A stretch of DNA of 64,000 nt from an uncultured Eubacteriales bacterium (GCA_934486825.1 CAKSQF010000010.1:28027-92026), one strand, 5' to 3'. Positions 36,079-44,226 are shown, counted from the stretch's first letter. The notes: generated from the letters alone by a model not told the origin. Numbers and translations: made by a program.

Positions 36079-36846
36079 TTATGTATTCGGCAATTTTTCA
36101 TTGATAAGATCGCTCATGTCATAAAGTCCGGCAGGCTTTCCGATCAGGAATGTCGCCGCTCTCAGCGCTCCGTTTGCAAAGACCGATCTTGAAAGTGCGC
36201 TGTGACTCAGAGTAATTACTTCTTCCGGTCCACCGAAGATTACCGAATGTTCGCCTACAATGGTTCCGGCACGGACGGCGTGTATGCCGATCTCGTTCGG
36301 TTCTCTCTTTTTGTGCGTGTCATGCCTTCCGTAAACATATTCGGCGTCGTAGCTTACGGAATCTTTGATTTTATCGGCTATCATCAGAGCTGTTCCGCTG
36401 GGAGCGTCAAGCTTCTGATTGTGGTGCTTTTCAATTATTTCAATATTGTAGTCCCGCCCGAGAAGCGACGCTGCTTTTTTCGACAGTTCGATAAGAAGGT
36501 TGATTCCGAGCGACATGTTGCGTGAATAGAAAACGGGAATTTTCGCCGAGATGCTCTTCATTATTGCAAGTTCGTCAAGCGAATGTCCGGTTGTGCATAT
36601 GACGCAGGGGATTTTGTTCTTCATTGCAAATGACAGGATGTCGGGCAGAAGAGTGTGATTTGAAAAGTCAATAATTACATCCGGATGCTCCCTGACCTCA
36701 TTTATATTTGTGTAGACAGGGAATGTGGCGGTATTGTCGGGACAAAGGTCAACGCCGCAGCATATTTCGGCGTTTTCAATGTTTTTTATAAGTTCGCATG
36801 TTGCTTTTCCCATGCGACCGGATGATCCGCAGAATAAGATTTTCAT
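36079..36846 (-). CDS. dapB: 4-hydroxy-tetrahydrodipicolinate reductase
   Basis: 255 residues, full length. N-terminal dinucleotide site FCGSSGRMGKATCELI and the DapB signature EIIEKHHNQKLDAPSGTAL, with the conserved E-x2-H-H and K. Second enzyme of the lysine/diaminopimelate branch after DapA, whose gene lies 67 bases upstream. AAGGAAAAT precedes the ATG. Confidence 0.96.
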   Translation of the reverse strand: MKILFCGSSGRMGKATCELIKNIENAEICCGVDLCPDNTATFPVYTNINEVREHPDVIIDFSNHTLLPDILSFAMKNKIPCVICTTGHSLDELAIMKSISAKIPVFYSRNMSLGINLLIELSKKAASLLGRDYNIEIIEKHHNQKLDAPSGTALMIADKIKDSVSYDAEYVYGRHDTHKKREPNEIGIHAVRAGTIVGEHSVIFGGPEEVITLSHSALSRSVFANGALRAATFLIGKPAGLYDMSDLINEKLPNT

Positions 36847-36870
36847 AATTTTATTTTCCTTGCTTTTAGA

Positions 36871-36899
36871 TCAAAGAGAGCCTTTGCGGCTCTCTTTGA
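36871..36899 (-). other. Perfect 12-base-pair hairpin between dapA and dapB
   Basis: TCAAAGAGAGCC / GGCTCTCTTTGA with a 5-base loop. On the minus strand it is not followed by a T-run, so it is probably not a full terminator. It could be a processing or stabilising hairpin or attenuate dapB. Confidence 0.5.
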
Positions 36900-36913
36900 A
36901 AAATTTTTGTAAT

Positions 36914-37804
36914 TCAGTGCAGAACGCCGAACTCTGTCATTACCTTGCGGAGTTTTTTGCTGTTCGCATCGTCCATCCCGCACATCGGAAGCCGGAACTC
37001 CTCATCGCACATTCCGAGCCACGACATTGCAGTCTTGACAGGAACCGGATTGACTTCAATAAACAACGCATTGCAGAGCGGCAGATATTTCAGCTGCAGA
37101 TCGAGACTTCCTTTGACGTCGCCTTCGAACCACAGCCTGCATATGTCATGCGTCTGACGCGGCAGAATATTTGAGAGTACCGAGATGACGCCCTTTCCGC
37201 CGAGCGAAAGAACCGGTACGATCTGATCGTCGTTTCCGCTGTATATATCAAGCTTTTCTCCGCACACCTCGGCAATCTGAGCAACCTGTGATATGTTCCC
37301 GGACGCTTCCTTTACACCGACTATGTTTTCGTGCTCCGAAAGTACGGAAAAAACCGAAACAGGAACATTGCATCCGGTACGCGAAGGAACATTGTATATA
37401 AGTGAAGGAATATCAACACTGTCGGCAATAGCCGAAAAATGCTTTATAAGACCGAGAGGTGTTGCTTTGTTGTAATACGGAGTAACAAGCAAAAGACCGT
37501 CGGCTCCCGCCGATGCCGCATGCTTCGACAGCTCAATCGCATATGAGGTGTCATTGCTGCCCGTTCCGGCGATGACAGGCACACGGTGATTCACATGTGC
37601 AACGGTAAATTCGATACATTCGCGATGCTCTCTGTCGGTAAGGGTCGCACATTCGCCGGTGGTGCCGCATATTATTATCGAATCGGTACCGTTTTCTATC
37701 TGAAAATCTATATTTCTTTTAAGCGCTTCGTAATCTATCTTTCCGCCTTTGAACGGCGTAACGATTGCAACTCCCGCACCGGTAAAAATTGTTTTCTTCT
37801 TCAT
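36914..37804 (-). CDS. dapA: 4-hydroxy-tetrahydrodipicolinate synthase
   Basis: 296 residues, (beta/alpha)8 aldolase family. Signatures GTTGECATLTDREHRE, the tyrosine in YNVPSRTGCNVP and the Schiff-base lysine in VGVKEASGNISQ are present. It condenses pyruvate with aspartate semialdehyde to start diaminopimelate/lysine synthesis. The upstream region is too short for a lysine riboswitch (about 60 bases to the queA promoter). Confidence 0.96.
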   Translation of the reverse strand: MKKKTIFTGAGVAIVTPFKGGKIDYEALKRNIDFQIENGTDSIIICGTTGECATLTDREHRECIEFTVAHVNHRVPVIAGTGSNDTSYAIELSKHAASAGADGLLLVTPYYNKATPLGLIKHFSAIADSVDIPSLIYNVPSRTGCNVPVSVFSVLSEHENIVGVKEASGNISQVAQIAEVCGEKLDIYSGNDDQIVPVLSLGGKGVISVLSNILPRQTHDICRLWFEGDVKGSLDLQLKYLPLCNALFIEVNPVPVKTAMSWLGMCDEEFRLPMCGMDDANSKKLRKVMTEFGVLH

Positions 37805-37857
37805 TATCTGTTTGTGACACTCTCTTTCAAAAAATATGTCGAATAGACATAAAGGTA

Positions 37858-37886
37858 TTGAAATTTTTTAAAAAGGGATGTATAAT
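37858..37886 (+). promoter_or_regulatory. Sigma-A promoter of queA
   Basis: TTGAAA (37858-37863), a 17-base spacer and TATAAT (37881-37886), about 78 bases before ATG 37964. Confidence 0.75.
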
Positions 37887-37963
37887 TGTACAGTATCTTT
37901 CAAGTCAAAACATTCCCTTACTTACATATTATCATATTTAGTTTTTTTTGTCAAGGAGTTTTA

Positions 37964-39028
37964 ATGATTTCAAATAATAAAACAAAAACAAATCTGAAAA
38001 CGAGTGATTTCAGCTATGATCTTCCCGAAGAGCTTATTGCACAGGAACCGTCAAAGCAGCGTGATATGGCAAGACTTATGGTCTGTGACAGGAAAAGCGG
38101 AAGTATCTCACACAAAATTTTTCATGATGTGATCGATTATTTAAACCCCGGAGATGTGCTTGTTGTAAACGATTCAAAGGTTATCCCCGCAAGAATAATA
38201 GGAAAAAAAGCCGATACCGGGATTGATATGGAGGTTCTCCTTCTGAGACAGAAGGAGCTTGATCTATGGGAGGTTCTTGTCCGTCCGGGCAGACGTGCAA
38301 AGATCGGTACAAGAATTCTGTTCGGTGACGGTCTGCTGTCCGCAATTGTCGAAGATGTAATTGAGGACGGGAACAGAATAGTAAGGTTTGATTATGACAA
38401 AAAAATCGGCGATATATATACACTGCTCGATAAAATCGGAAAGATGCCGCTTCCTCCTTATATCACAAAGCCTCTTGAGGATAACGATTCGTATCAGACT
38501 GTCTATGCAAGAGAGAGGGGAAGTGCCGCAGCTCCGACAGCGGGACTCCATTTTACACAGGAGCTTATTGACAGAATAAAAGAAAAGGGTGTCGCGGTGG
38601 TTCCCGTAATGCTGCATGTCGGACTCGGTACATTCAGACCCGTAAAAGCCGAACGGATTGAGGATCATGTGATGCACAGTGAGTTCTTTACTGTTACCGA
38701 AGACGCCGCAGAAAAGATAAATGATTGCCGGAAACGCGGCGGACGGATAATTGCGGTCGGTACAACATCGTGTCGGGTTCTTGAATCCGCGTCGGATGAT
38801 AACGGCTTTTTGCACGCAATGCAGGATGACACATCGATCTTTATCTATCCGGGATACAGATTCAAGGCGGTCGATGCGCTTATCACAAATTTTCATCTTC
38901 CCGAATCCACTCTTCTGATGCTTGTAAGTGCATTTTCATCAAGAGATTTCATGCTTAGAGCCTACAATGAAGCGGTAAAAGAAAAATATCGCTTTTTCAG
39001 CTTCGGGGATGCAATGCTCATCCTTTGA
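37964..39028 (+). CDS. queA: tRNA preQ1(34) S-adenosylmethionine ribosyltransferase-isomerase
   Basis: 354 residues, the usual QueA length. Diagnostic stretches are FSYDLPEELIAQEPSKQRDMARLMV, LLRQKELDLWEVLVRPGRR, GSAAAPTAGLHFT and LHVGLGTFRPV, with NFHLPESTLLMLV near the end. It adds the ribosyl part of SAM to preQ1-tRNA in queuosine synthesis. ATG 37964 with AAGGAG is preferred to the open frame from 37886. No tgt gene follows; a terminator does. Confidence 0.95.
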   Translation: MISNNKTKTNLKTSDFSYDLPEELIAQEPSKQRDMARLMVCDRKSGSISHKIFHDVIDYLNPGDVLVVNDSKVIPARIIGKKADTGIDMEVLLLRQKELDLWEVLVRPGRRAKIGTRILFGDGLLSAIVEDVIEDGNRIVRFDYDKKIGDIYTLLDKIGKMPLPPYITKPLEDNDSYQTVYARERGSAAAPTAGLHFTQELIDRIKEKGVAVVPVMLHVGLGTFRPVKAERIEDHVMHSEFFTVTEDAAEKINDCRKRGGRIIAVGTTSCRVLESASDDNGFLHAMQDDTSIFIYPGYRFKAVDALITNFHLPESTLLMLVSAFSSRDFMLRAYNEAVKEKYRFFSFGDAMLIL

Positions 39029-39053
39029 ATTCGCCGTATATCAACAAATTATT

Positions 39054-39094
39054 ACAGGTGACAGTCGGTATTCATTCGCCGACGCTCCTGTTTT
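39054..39094 (+). terminator. Probable queA terminator
   Basis: Interrupted stem ACAGG...GTCGG / CCGAC...CCTGT ending in TTTT (39091-39094). Confidence 0.55.
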
Positions 39095-39125
39095 CTGAAA
39101 AAATAAATAAAAGAGGTAAATAAAA

Positions 39126-39983
39126 ATGATTGCACCGGAACTCAGACACATAAAAAACAATCCTAAGCTTGACGGATTGTCGAAGCTGATTCAGAACATC
39201 AGATATTCCGAGGAAGACCCCGCGATGAAGATGACGCTTATCGTTCCGTGGAGAACGGCGTTTGCAGCCGACAAGTCAAAATGCCTGTGCCCGTTGATCG
39301 TCTTCGTGCAGGGAAGCGGATACACTACACCCGACTTCAACTGCGAGCTTCCACAGTTTTCGCGCTTTGCACGGGAAGGTTATATCGTTGCATTTGTTTG
39401 TCATCGCAGCTATCTTAACGGTTTCAAATCACCGACATTCCTGCGTGACGTAAAATGCGCAATACGCTTTCTGCGCAAAAATTATCTTACATACGGAATC
39501 GATCCGGAAAGAGTCGGTATTTTCGGGACTTCATCCGGAGGGACTACGGCTCTTCTTGTCGGCATGACCGGAGATGACGAAAGATTCAAGACAAATGAGA
39601 ACAGAGAGGTGTCCGACTCGGTAAAAGCTGTCGTGGATTGCTTCGGTCCGACCGATCTCACGTATACGCTTGTTACCGGCGGAACCTTCAGACCGGGCAA
39701 TCAGATGTTCGGTACGGAAGAGGAGGCAGACGCTCTGCGCAGGGAAGTCAGCCCGTTGCTTATCGCCGAAAAGGGTAAAAAATACCCGCCTTTTCTGCTT
39801 CTCCACGGTGACTCGGATATGGGAGTAACACCAGACAATACCGTTTTGATGTATGAAAAACTGAAGCGGTGCGGTGCGGATGTCGAGGCGGTTATTGTTG
39901 ACGGCGCTCCGCACGAGGGCAATTTCTGGAGTGATGAAGTTTTTGATATTGCCGACGCATTTATCGAAAAAAATGTTTTGTGA
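39126..39983 (+). CDS. Alpha/beta hydrolase (BD-FAE/esterase-lipase type)
   Basis: 285 residues. Nucleophile elbow GIFGTSSGGTTALL (G-x-S-x-G), acid in LLHGDSDMGVTPDNTVLMYEKL and the base in DGAPHEGNFW. The oxyanion region PLIVFVQGSGYTTPDF is at the N-terminus. It fits acetyl-xylan or carbohydrate esterase-like hydrolases (BD-FAE group); there is no signal peptide, so it is cytoplasmic. The substrate is open. AGAGGTAAA precedes the ATG. Confidence 0.88.
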   Translation: MIAPELRHIKNNPKLDGLSKLIQNIRYSEEDPAMKMTLIVPWRTAFAADKSKCLCPLIVFVQGSGYTTPDFNCELPQFSRFAREGYIVAFVCHRSYLNGFKSPTFLRDVKCAIRFLRKNYLTYGIDPERVGIFGTSSGGTTALLVGMTGDDERFKTNENREVSDSVKAVVDCFGPTDLTYTLVTGGTFRPGNQMFGTEEEADALRREVSPLLIAEKGKKYPPFLLLHGDSDMGVTPDNTVLMYEKLKRCGADVEAVIVDGAPHEGNFWSDEVFDIADAFIEKNVL

Positions 39984-40074
39984 TAAAAAATCATTTTTGC
40001 TGTGAAAACCGCCGGTTTTACGATGAAACAGTGAAAAAGTTTGTAAATAAACGGTAAATTTCTTTATGCTGCTA

Positions 40075-40102
40075 TTGACATTGAATAAAAAACATGTAGA
40101 AT
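40075..40102 (+). promoter_or_regulatory. Sigma-A-like promoter in the spoVT leader
   Basis: TTGACA (40075-40080), a 16-base spacer and TAGAAT (40097-40102). Transcription from here would give a leader of over 200 bases. Confidence 0.6.
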
Positions 40103-40247
40103 AATCAAAAAGACTTACGTTTTTCAAAAGGAAAAGAGATTACGGAACGCGACGCCGTATGTGGTCTGATTCTGATGAAAAAATGTTGTGCGAATGTTCA
40201 GCCGCCAAATCTTTATTTGATAATGTATGGATATATTGTTAGTCTGC

Positions 40248-40277
40248 GCATATTTACCCATATGTCAGCGAATAATA
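40248..40277 (+). promoter_or_regulatory. Candidate sigma-G promoter of spoVT
   Basis: GCATA (40248-40252), an 18-base spacer and AATAATA (40271-40277). Compared with the sigma-G consensus GMATR/CATNMTA the -35 fits fully and the -10 at six of seven positions. In Bacillus spoVT is a sigma-G gene, so this fits known biology. Confidence 0.5.
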
Positions 40278-40323
40278 GGATTGTCGGTCGTTTGCAAGTC
40301 GGGAAAAAGGAGTGTAAAAAAAT

Positions 40324-40863
40324 ATGAAAGCAACCGGTATTGTCCGTAGAATTGATGATCTCGGACGTGTAGTGATTCCAAAGGAAATCCGCAGAACCAT
40401 GCGTATTCGCGAAGGTGATCCGCTTGAGATTTTTACCGACCGCGAGGGCGAGGTTATATTTAAAAAGTATTCTCCCATCGGGGAACTTAACGCATATGCA
40501 ACTCACTGTGCAGACACACTTAACAAAACCGGCGATCTGCCTGTTGTTATATGTGACAGGGATGAAGTTGTTGCCTGTGCAGGCGTCTCGAAGAGGGATT
40601 TTATGGAAAGAAGAATATCCGAAGAGGCTGAACATCTTGCCGATATGCGTTCTCTCTATGTCCATAAACCCGGTGATCCTTTCCTTGGTGTTGTTGACAG
40701 CATAAGCGAGTGGCAGATCTCGTGCCTTATGCCGATTATTACCGAGGGAGATGTGGTAGGTTTTGTTGCTGCTCTTACTGCGGCTGACAAGGTCGTTCCC
40801 GATGTTGAGGTTCAGCTTGTGCGTACAGCGGCTCTTTTCCTTTCCAAAATAATTGAGAACTGA
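40324..40863 (+). CDS. spoVT: Stage V sporulation protein T (AbrB-type regulator with GAF-like domain)
   Basis: 179 residues. N-terminal AbrB/MazE swapped-hairpin domain (MKATGIVRRIDDLGRVVIPKEIRRTMRIREGDPLEIFTD, about 1-50) and a C-terminal GAF-like domain (55-178), as in Bacillus SpoVT. It controls genes in the forespore late in sporulation, including SASP genes; a SASP gene lies 0.9 kb downstream. It is direct evidence that the organism makes spores. Confidence 0.95.
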   Translation: MKATGIVRRIDDLGRVVIPKEIRRTMRIREGDPLEIFTDREGEVIFKKYSPIGELNAYATHCADTLNKTGDLPVVICDRDEVVACAGVSKRDFMERRISEEAEHLADMRSLYVHKPGDPFLGVVDSISEWQISCLMPIITEGDVVGFVAALTAADKVVPDVEVQLVRTAALFLSKIIEN

Positions 40864-40910
40864 ATGACTGTGCTTTTTGCGGTTCGCCGACGAGAAGCGT
40901 TGCGGTATTT

Positions 40911-40954
40911 TTTGCACCTCCGATGACGGATGTCTTCGGAGGTGCAAACTTTTT
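40911..40954 (+). terminator. spoVT terminator
   Basis: A perfect 13-base stem TTTGCACCTCCGA / TCGGAGGTGCAAA (40911-40923 and 40936-40948) followed by CTTTTTA. Confidence 0.88.
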
Positions 40955-41090
40955 ATATACCGGAACTGCTGCCGAAAGCAAAATTTTTTTTGACTGTTTG
41001 ACAAAGTCCGACTGTTTTCTTTTTCCGGATAATTATAATTATATCAGGATGTAAACATAAATAAGTATATCAAGAAGGAAGCATAATACT

Positions 41091-41597
41091 ATGGATTTTG
41101 ACATAAAGAAAGTATTGATAGTTGAAAATGAACAGCAAAAAAGGGCGAATATTGTTGAAAGGCTGAAAAAGCGCTTTTCTGTAACCGAATCAAAAGAAAA
41201 GAATGAGACCAAACTGTTCGAAATGATTGTTACCGAAAAACCGGATATTATTGTTTTTGATGCAACATCTGAGTGCTGTAATGATGATTTTGTCTCTAAA
41301 ATAAAAAACAGTCTCGCTGTCTCACAGAAAAAAATACCGGTAATGGCGATTTCCTTTGATAATGCGGTGAGTGTATGCCAAAAAACCGATATATATCTGA
41401 GCAATCCCGACACCGACAGCGTTTCAACATCAGTTGAAATGCTTGCAAACCTTTCCGATATATTCAACGGGGAAAGAGCTCGGCAGTCGGACAGAATTAT
41501 CATTGATAAAAGGTTTTTTTCGCGGATTGCCGTAAAACTTGTTGAAATGTTCAACCGAAAAATCGCGAACAGGCAAAATGCAAAAAAACTCTTCTGA
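41091..41597 (+). CDS. Stand-alone response-regulator receiver-like protein
   Basis: 168 residues. Residues 1-120 follow the receiver pattern: KKVLIVENEQQKRANIVERLKKRF (acidic cluster partly replaced, E-N-E), PDIIVFDATSE with an aspartate at the phosphorylation position, and IPVMAISF as the fourth strand with S rather than T at the switch position. The C-terminal part is a short basic helix region (NRKIANRQNAKKLF) with no known output domain. No histidine kinase is adjacent. It may be a pseudo-receiver with a protein-binding role. AGAAGGAAG precedes ATG 41091. Confidence 0.6.
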   Translation: MDFDIKKVLIVENEQQKRANIVERLKKRFSVTESKEKNETKLFEMIVTEKPDIIVFDATSECCNDDFVSKIKNSLAVSQKKIPVMAISFDNAVSVCQKTDIYLSNPDTDSVSTSVEMLANLSDIFNGERARQSDRIIIDKRFFSRIAVKLVEMFNRKIANRQNAKKLF

Positions 41598-41612
41598 ACC
41601 TTAAATTTCCAT

Positions 41613-41641
41613 GATTAATGAAGAAACCTTGATACATAATA
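41613..41641 (+). promoter_or_regulatory. Candidate sigma-G promoter of the SASP gene
   Basis: GATTA (41613-41617), a 17-base spacer and CATAATA (41635-41641). The -10 fits CATNMTA fully and the -35 fits GMATR at four of five positions. Followed by an inverted repeat TATCAGAAC / GTTCTGATA (41643-41651, 41674-41682) in the leader. Confidence 0.5.
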
Positions 41642-41743
41642 ATATCAGAACAAGACAGTTAAAAAACAGTCGGGTTCTGATAAAATAAACAGAAGTTAAC
41701 GATCGCCTTAACAGACGATTGAAAAGAAAAAGGAGAAATTAAA

Positions 41744-41947
41744 ATGGCATCTTCGAATAAGAATGTTGTTCCTCAGGCAAAGGCAGCTATGGAAAAGTTC
41801 AAAATGGAGGCTGCAAATGAGGTTGGCGTAAACCTTACTAACGGATATAACGGTGATCTTACCTCTCGTCAGGCCGGCTCTATCGGCGGACAGATGGTAA
41901 AAAAGATGATCGAAAAGTACGAAAACGATCTCAAGAGCAACGGCTGA
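41744..41947 (+). CDS. Alpha/beta-type small acid-soluble spore protein
   Basis: 67 residues. It has the family motifs: MEKFKMEAANEVGVN (with the E-x-G-type GPR protease region reduced to NEVGV) and NGYNGDLTSRQAGSIGGQMVKKMIEKYE. These proteins coat and protect spore DNA. AAAAAGGAG gives a strong ribosome site. The candidate sigma-G promoter upstream agrees with forespore expression. Confidence 0.95.
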   Translation: MASSNKNVVPQAKAAMEKFKMEAANEVGVNLTNGYNGDLTSRQAGSIGGQMVKKMIEKYENDLKSNG

Positions 41948-41973
41948 TTTAATAAAAAGGGAGAGTATAACGA

Positions 41974-42023
41974 TCCCACAACAAACAGACCAAGTCATAT
42001 GACTTGGTCTGTTTGTTGTGGGA
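41974..42023. repeat. 50-base perfect palindrome after the SASP gene
   Basis: Every base from 41974 to 42023 pairs about the centre between 41998 and 41999 (core CAAGTCATATGACTTG; arms begin TCCCACAACAAACAGAC). It lies 27 bases after the SASP stop. As RNA it would form a 25-base-pair hairpin with almost no loop, but no T-run follows, so it is not a textbook terminator. Confidence 0.85.
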
Positions 42024-42061
42024 CAGGATGCTTAAACGCATACCGTGAGTCGGATTTAATT

Positions 42062-42096
42062 GAAAAAGGACTTGACTGTACGTCAAGTCCTTTTTC
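42062..42096 (-). terminator. tRNA-Lys terminator
   Basis: Perfect stem AAAAAGGACTTGAC / GTCAAGTCCTTTTT with a 5-base loop, directly after the CCA end of tRNA-Lys on the minus strand; symmetrical, so it could also stop transcripts from the plus strand. Confidence 0.92.
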
Positions 42097-42172
42097 TGGT
42101 GCTCCTGTGGAGATTCGAACTCCAGACCCTTTGATTAAAAGTCAAATGCTCTACCTACTGAGCTACAGGGGC
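42097..42172 (-). tRNA. tRNA-Lys (anticodon TTT)
   Basis: 76 bases with encoded CCA. Anticodon loop CTTTTAA (anticodon at 42137-42139 in plus-strand coordinates), T arm GGAG TTCGAAT CTCC, D arm GCTCAGTAGGTAGAGC. The acceptor stem GCCCCTG/CAGGAGC has one C:A mismatch at the third pair, which is unusual but leaves the cloverleaf intact. Confidence 0.93.
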
Positions 42173-42286
42173 GGCTGTTTCAATCAACAAGCAATGTATA
42201 TTATATCAGTTTTTTTTAATTTGTCAAGTACATTTTTATATTTTTTTTGCTTTTTCGGTATTTTCTTATCCGATATATCGAAACGC

Positions 42287-42315
42287 TTGACAACGCTTTT
42301 TAAAAAAAGTATAAT
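42287..42315 (+). promoter_or_regulatory. Consensus sigma-A promoter of the YgiQ gene
   Basis: Perfect TTGACA (42287-42292), a 17-base spacer and perfect TATAAT (42310-42315), 41 bases before ATG 42356. Confidence 0.88.
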
Positions 42316-42355
42316 GTAAAATATAACAGATGCAGATAAAAGGGTGATATACCGG

Positions 42356-44212
42356 ATGGATAATAAATTTTTGCCTGTAACAATGGAAGAATGTGAGGGG
42401 CTTGGCTGGGAAAGACCGGATTTTGTTTACGTTTCCGGTGATGCCTATGTCGATCATCCGAGCTTCGGTCCTGCAATTATAACGCGTGTTCTTGAGTCAA
42501 AAGGTTATCGTATAGCGATGCTTGCACAACCCGATTACCGATCGGCAGATGATTTCAGGCGCTTTGGCAAACCGCGTCTCGGTTTTCTGGTTAGTTCCGG
42601 AAATATCGATTCGATGGTTGCACATTATACCGTTTCAAAGAAGAAGCGCAACTATGATTATTACAGCCCGGGCGGTAAGATCGGTTTTCGCCCGGACAGA
42701 GCAGTTATAGTTTATTGCAACAGAATCAGAGAGGCTTACGGTGATGTTCCGATAATTATAGGCGGGCTTGAGGCGTCTCTGCGCAGATTTGCTCATTACG
42801 ACTATTGGGATGATAAGGTCAGGCGCAGTATACTTGTTGATTCGCGTGCTGATATACTTACATACGGAATGGGAGAAAATATACTTATAAGGATTGCCGA
42901 GCTTCTTGATAAAGGAGTGCCCGTAAAGAAAATACATGATGTCCGCGGAACGGTATATATGACTGATGCAGGCGATAAAATCCATTTCGATTATGTGGAC
43001 GGATATTCATATGATGCTCTCAAGACAGATAGAACGGTCTACGCGAAAGCATTTGCACAGCAATACGCTAACAACGATCATATAAGCGGTAAGGCGATAA
43101 CAGAGTATTACGGAGAGAAAATGCTTGTGCAAAATCCGCCGATGCCGCCGATCGAAAGAGAACAGCTTGATAAAATATATGCGCTTCCGTACACCAGAAT
43201 GGCACATCCTATGTATGATAAGGATGGGGGCGTACCCGGAATTGCCGAGGTTCGTTTTTCAATTACTCATAATCGCGGATGTTTCGGCGCATGCAATTTC
43301 TGTGCAATTGCATATAATCAGGGTCGCAGTGTCCGATCACGCAGCATAGAGAGTTGCGTTGAGGAGGCAAAGAAAATAGTAAAATCGGAGGGATTTAAGG
43401 GCTATATTCACGATGTGGGAGGACCGACCGCCGATTTCCGTAATCCCGCATGTGAAAAACAATTAAAGTACGGCGTTTGTCCGAACAGGAAGTGTCTGTC
43501 TCCGACGCCCTGTAAAAACCTGAATGTCGATCACAGCGAATATGTGAAGCTGCTTCGCGCGATTGAAAACGTCGAAGGCGTAAAGAAGGTGTTCATCCGT
43601 TCCGGAATCAGGTTCGACTATGTTGTTTACGATAGGGACGAAACCTTTTTTAAAAAGCTTGTATACGACCATATAAGCGGTCAGCTCAAGGTTGCTCCCG
43701 AGCATTGCTGTAACAACGTCCTTTCGTATATGGGAAAACCGCCGATCTCGGTTTATGATAAATTCAGAAACAGGTTTTATGAACTGACAAAAGGTATGGG
43801 AAAGGAGCAATATCTTGTGCCGTATCTTATGTCAAGTCACCCCGGAAGTACGCTGTCCGATGCAGTCGAGCTGGCGCTTTATCTTAAAAGATTGAGACTT
43901 AATCCCGAACAGGTACAGGATTTTTATCCGACACCGGGAACAGCAAGTACGGTGATGTTTTATACAGGAATAGATCCTTTTACAATGAAAAAGGTTTATG
44001 TTGCATCAACTTATGAGGAGAAAAGATTGCAGCGTGCGCTCCTGCAGTTTAACAGACCGGAAAATGCGGATGCGGTAAGAGAGGCACTGATTAAAGCAGG
44101 CAGGAAGGATCTGATCGGATTCGGTAAAGATTGTCTCGTAAAGCCTGCTGGCGGAAACGGATTCGGGACGAGAAAACCGGTTGCGAAAAAAAATAAATTC
44201 CCAAAGACATAG
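42356..44212 (+). CDS. YgiQ family radical SAM protein
   Basis: 618 residues. The N-terminal YgiQ domain starts FLPVTMEECEGLGWERPDFVYVSGDAYVDHPSFG and contains PIIIGGLEASLRRFAHYDYW. The radical SAM cluster motif C-x3-C-x2-C is in NRGCFGACNFCAIAYNQGR (near residue 310), and the C-terminal DUF3362 part contains EQVQDFYPTPGTASTVMFYTG. Reaction unknown. ATG 42356 is chosen over GTG 42344 because the GGTG ribosome site would overlap the latter. The stop lies in the loop of the terminator shared with tRNA-Leu. Confidence 0.93.
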   Translation: MDNKFLPVTMEECEGLGWERPDFVYVSGDAYVDHPSFGPAIITRVLESKGYRIAMLAQPDYRSADDFRRFGKPRLGFLVSSGNIDSMVAHYTVSKKKRNYDYYSPGGKIGFRPDRAVIVYCNRIREAYGDVPIIIGGLEASLRRFAHYDYWDDKVRRSILVDSRADILTYGMGENILIRIAELLDKGVPVKKIHDVRGTVYMTDAGDKIHFDYVDGYSYDALKTDRTVYAKAFAQQYANNDHISGKAITEYYGEKMLVQNPPMPPIEREQLDKIYALPYTRMAHPMYDKDGGVPGIAEVRFSITHNRGCFGACNFCAIAYNQGRSVRSRSIESCVEEAKKIVKSEGFKGYIHDVGGPTADFRNPACEKQLKYGVCPNRKCLSPTPCKNLNVDHSEYVKLLRAIENVEGVKKVFIRSGIRFDYVVYDRDETFFKKLVYDHISGQLKVAPEHCCNNVLSYMGKPPISVYDKFRNRFYELTKGMGKEQYLVPYLMSSHPGSTLSDAVELALYLKRLRLNPEQVQDFYPTPGTASTVMFYTGIDPFTMKKVYVASTYEEKRLQRALLQFNRPENADAVREALIKAGRKDLIGFGKDCLVKPAGGNGFGTRKPVAKKNKFPKT

Positions 44213-44226
44213 GTCTTTGGGAATTT
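44195..44226 (-). terminator. Bidirectional terminator of the YgiQ gene and tRNA-Leu
   Basis: Stem AAATTCCCAAAGAC / GTCTTTGGGAATTT (44195-44208 and 44213-44226) with loop ATAG, reaching the CCA end of the tRNA-Leu fragment. Confidence 0.85.

Larger units (their letters stand above)
39984..40323 (+). promoter_or_regulatory. Long non-coding leader/promoter region of spoVT
   Basis: 340 bases with no convincing gene. It holds a sigma-A-like promoter (40075-40102) and a candidate sigma-G promoter (40248-40277); AAAAAGGAGTG before ATG 40324 is the ribosome site. A short AAAACC/GGTTTT repeat near 40006 may be a weak terminator of the hydrolase gene. Confidence 0.6.

Noticed and set aside
37805..37860. 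Lysine riboswitch or T-box upstream of dapA
   Set aside because: Only about 55 bases separate dapA from the divergent queA promoter; there is no room for either structure.
41999..42319. Plus-strand open frame across tRNA-Lys
   Set aside because: It overlaps a well-folded tRNA on the other strand and its terminator; the peptide is the usual translation of a tRNA gene.
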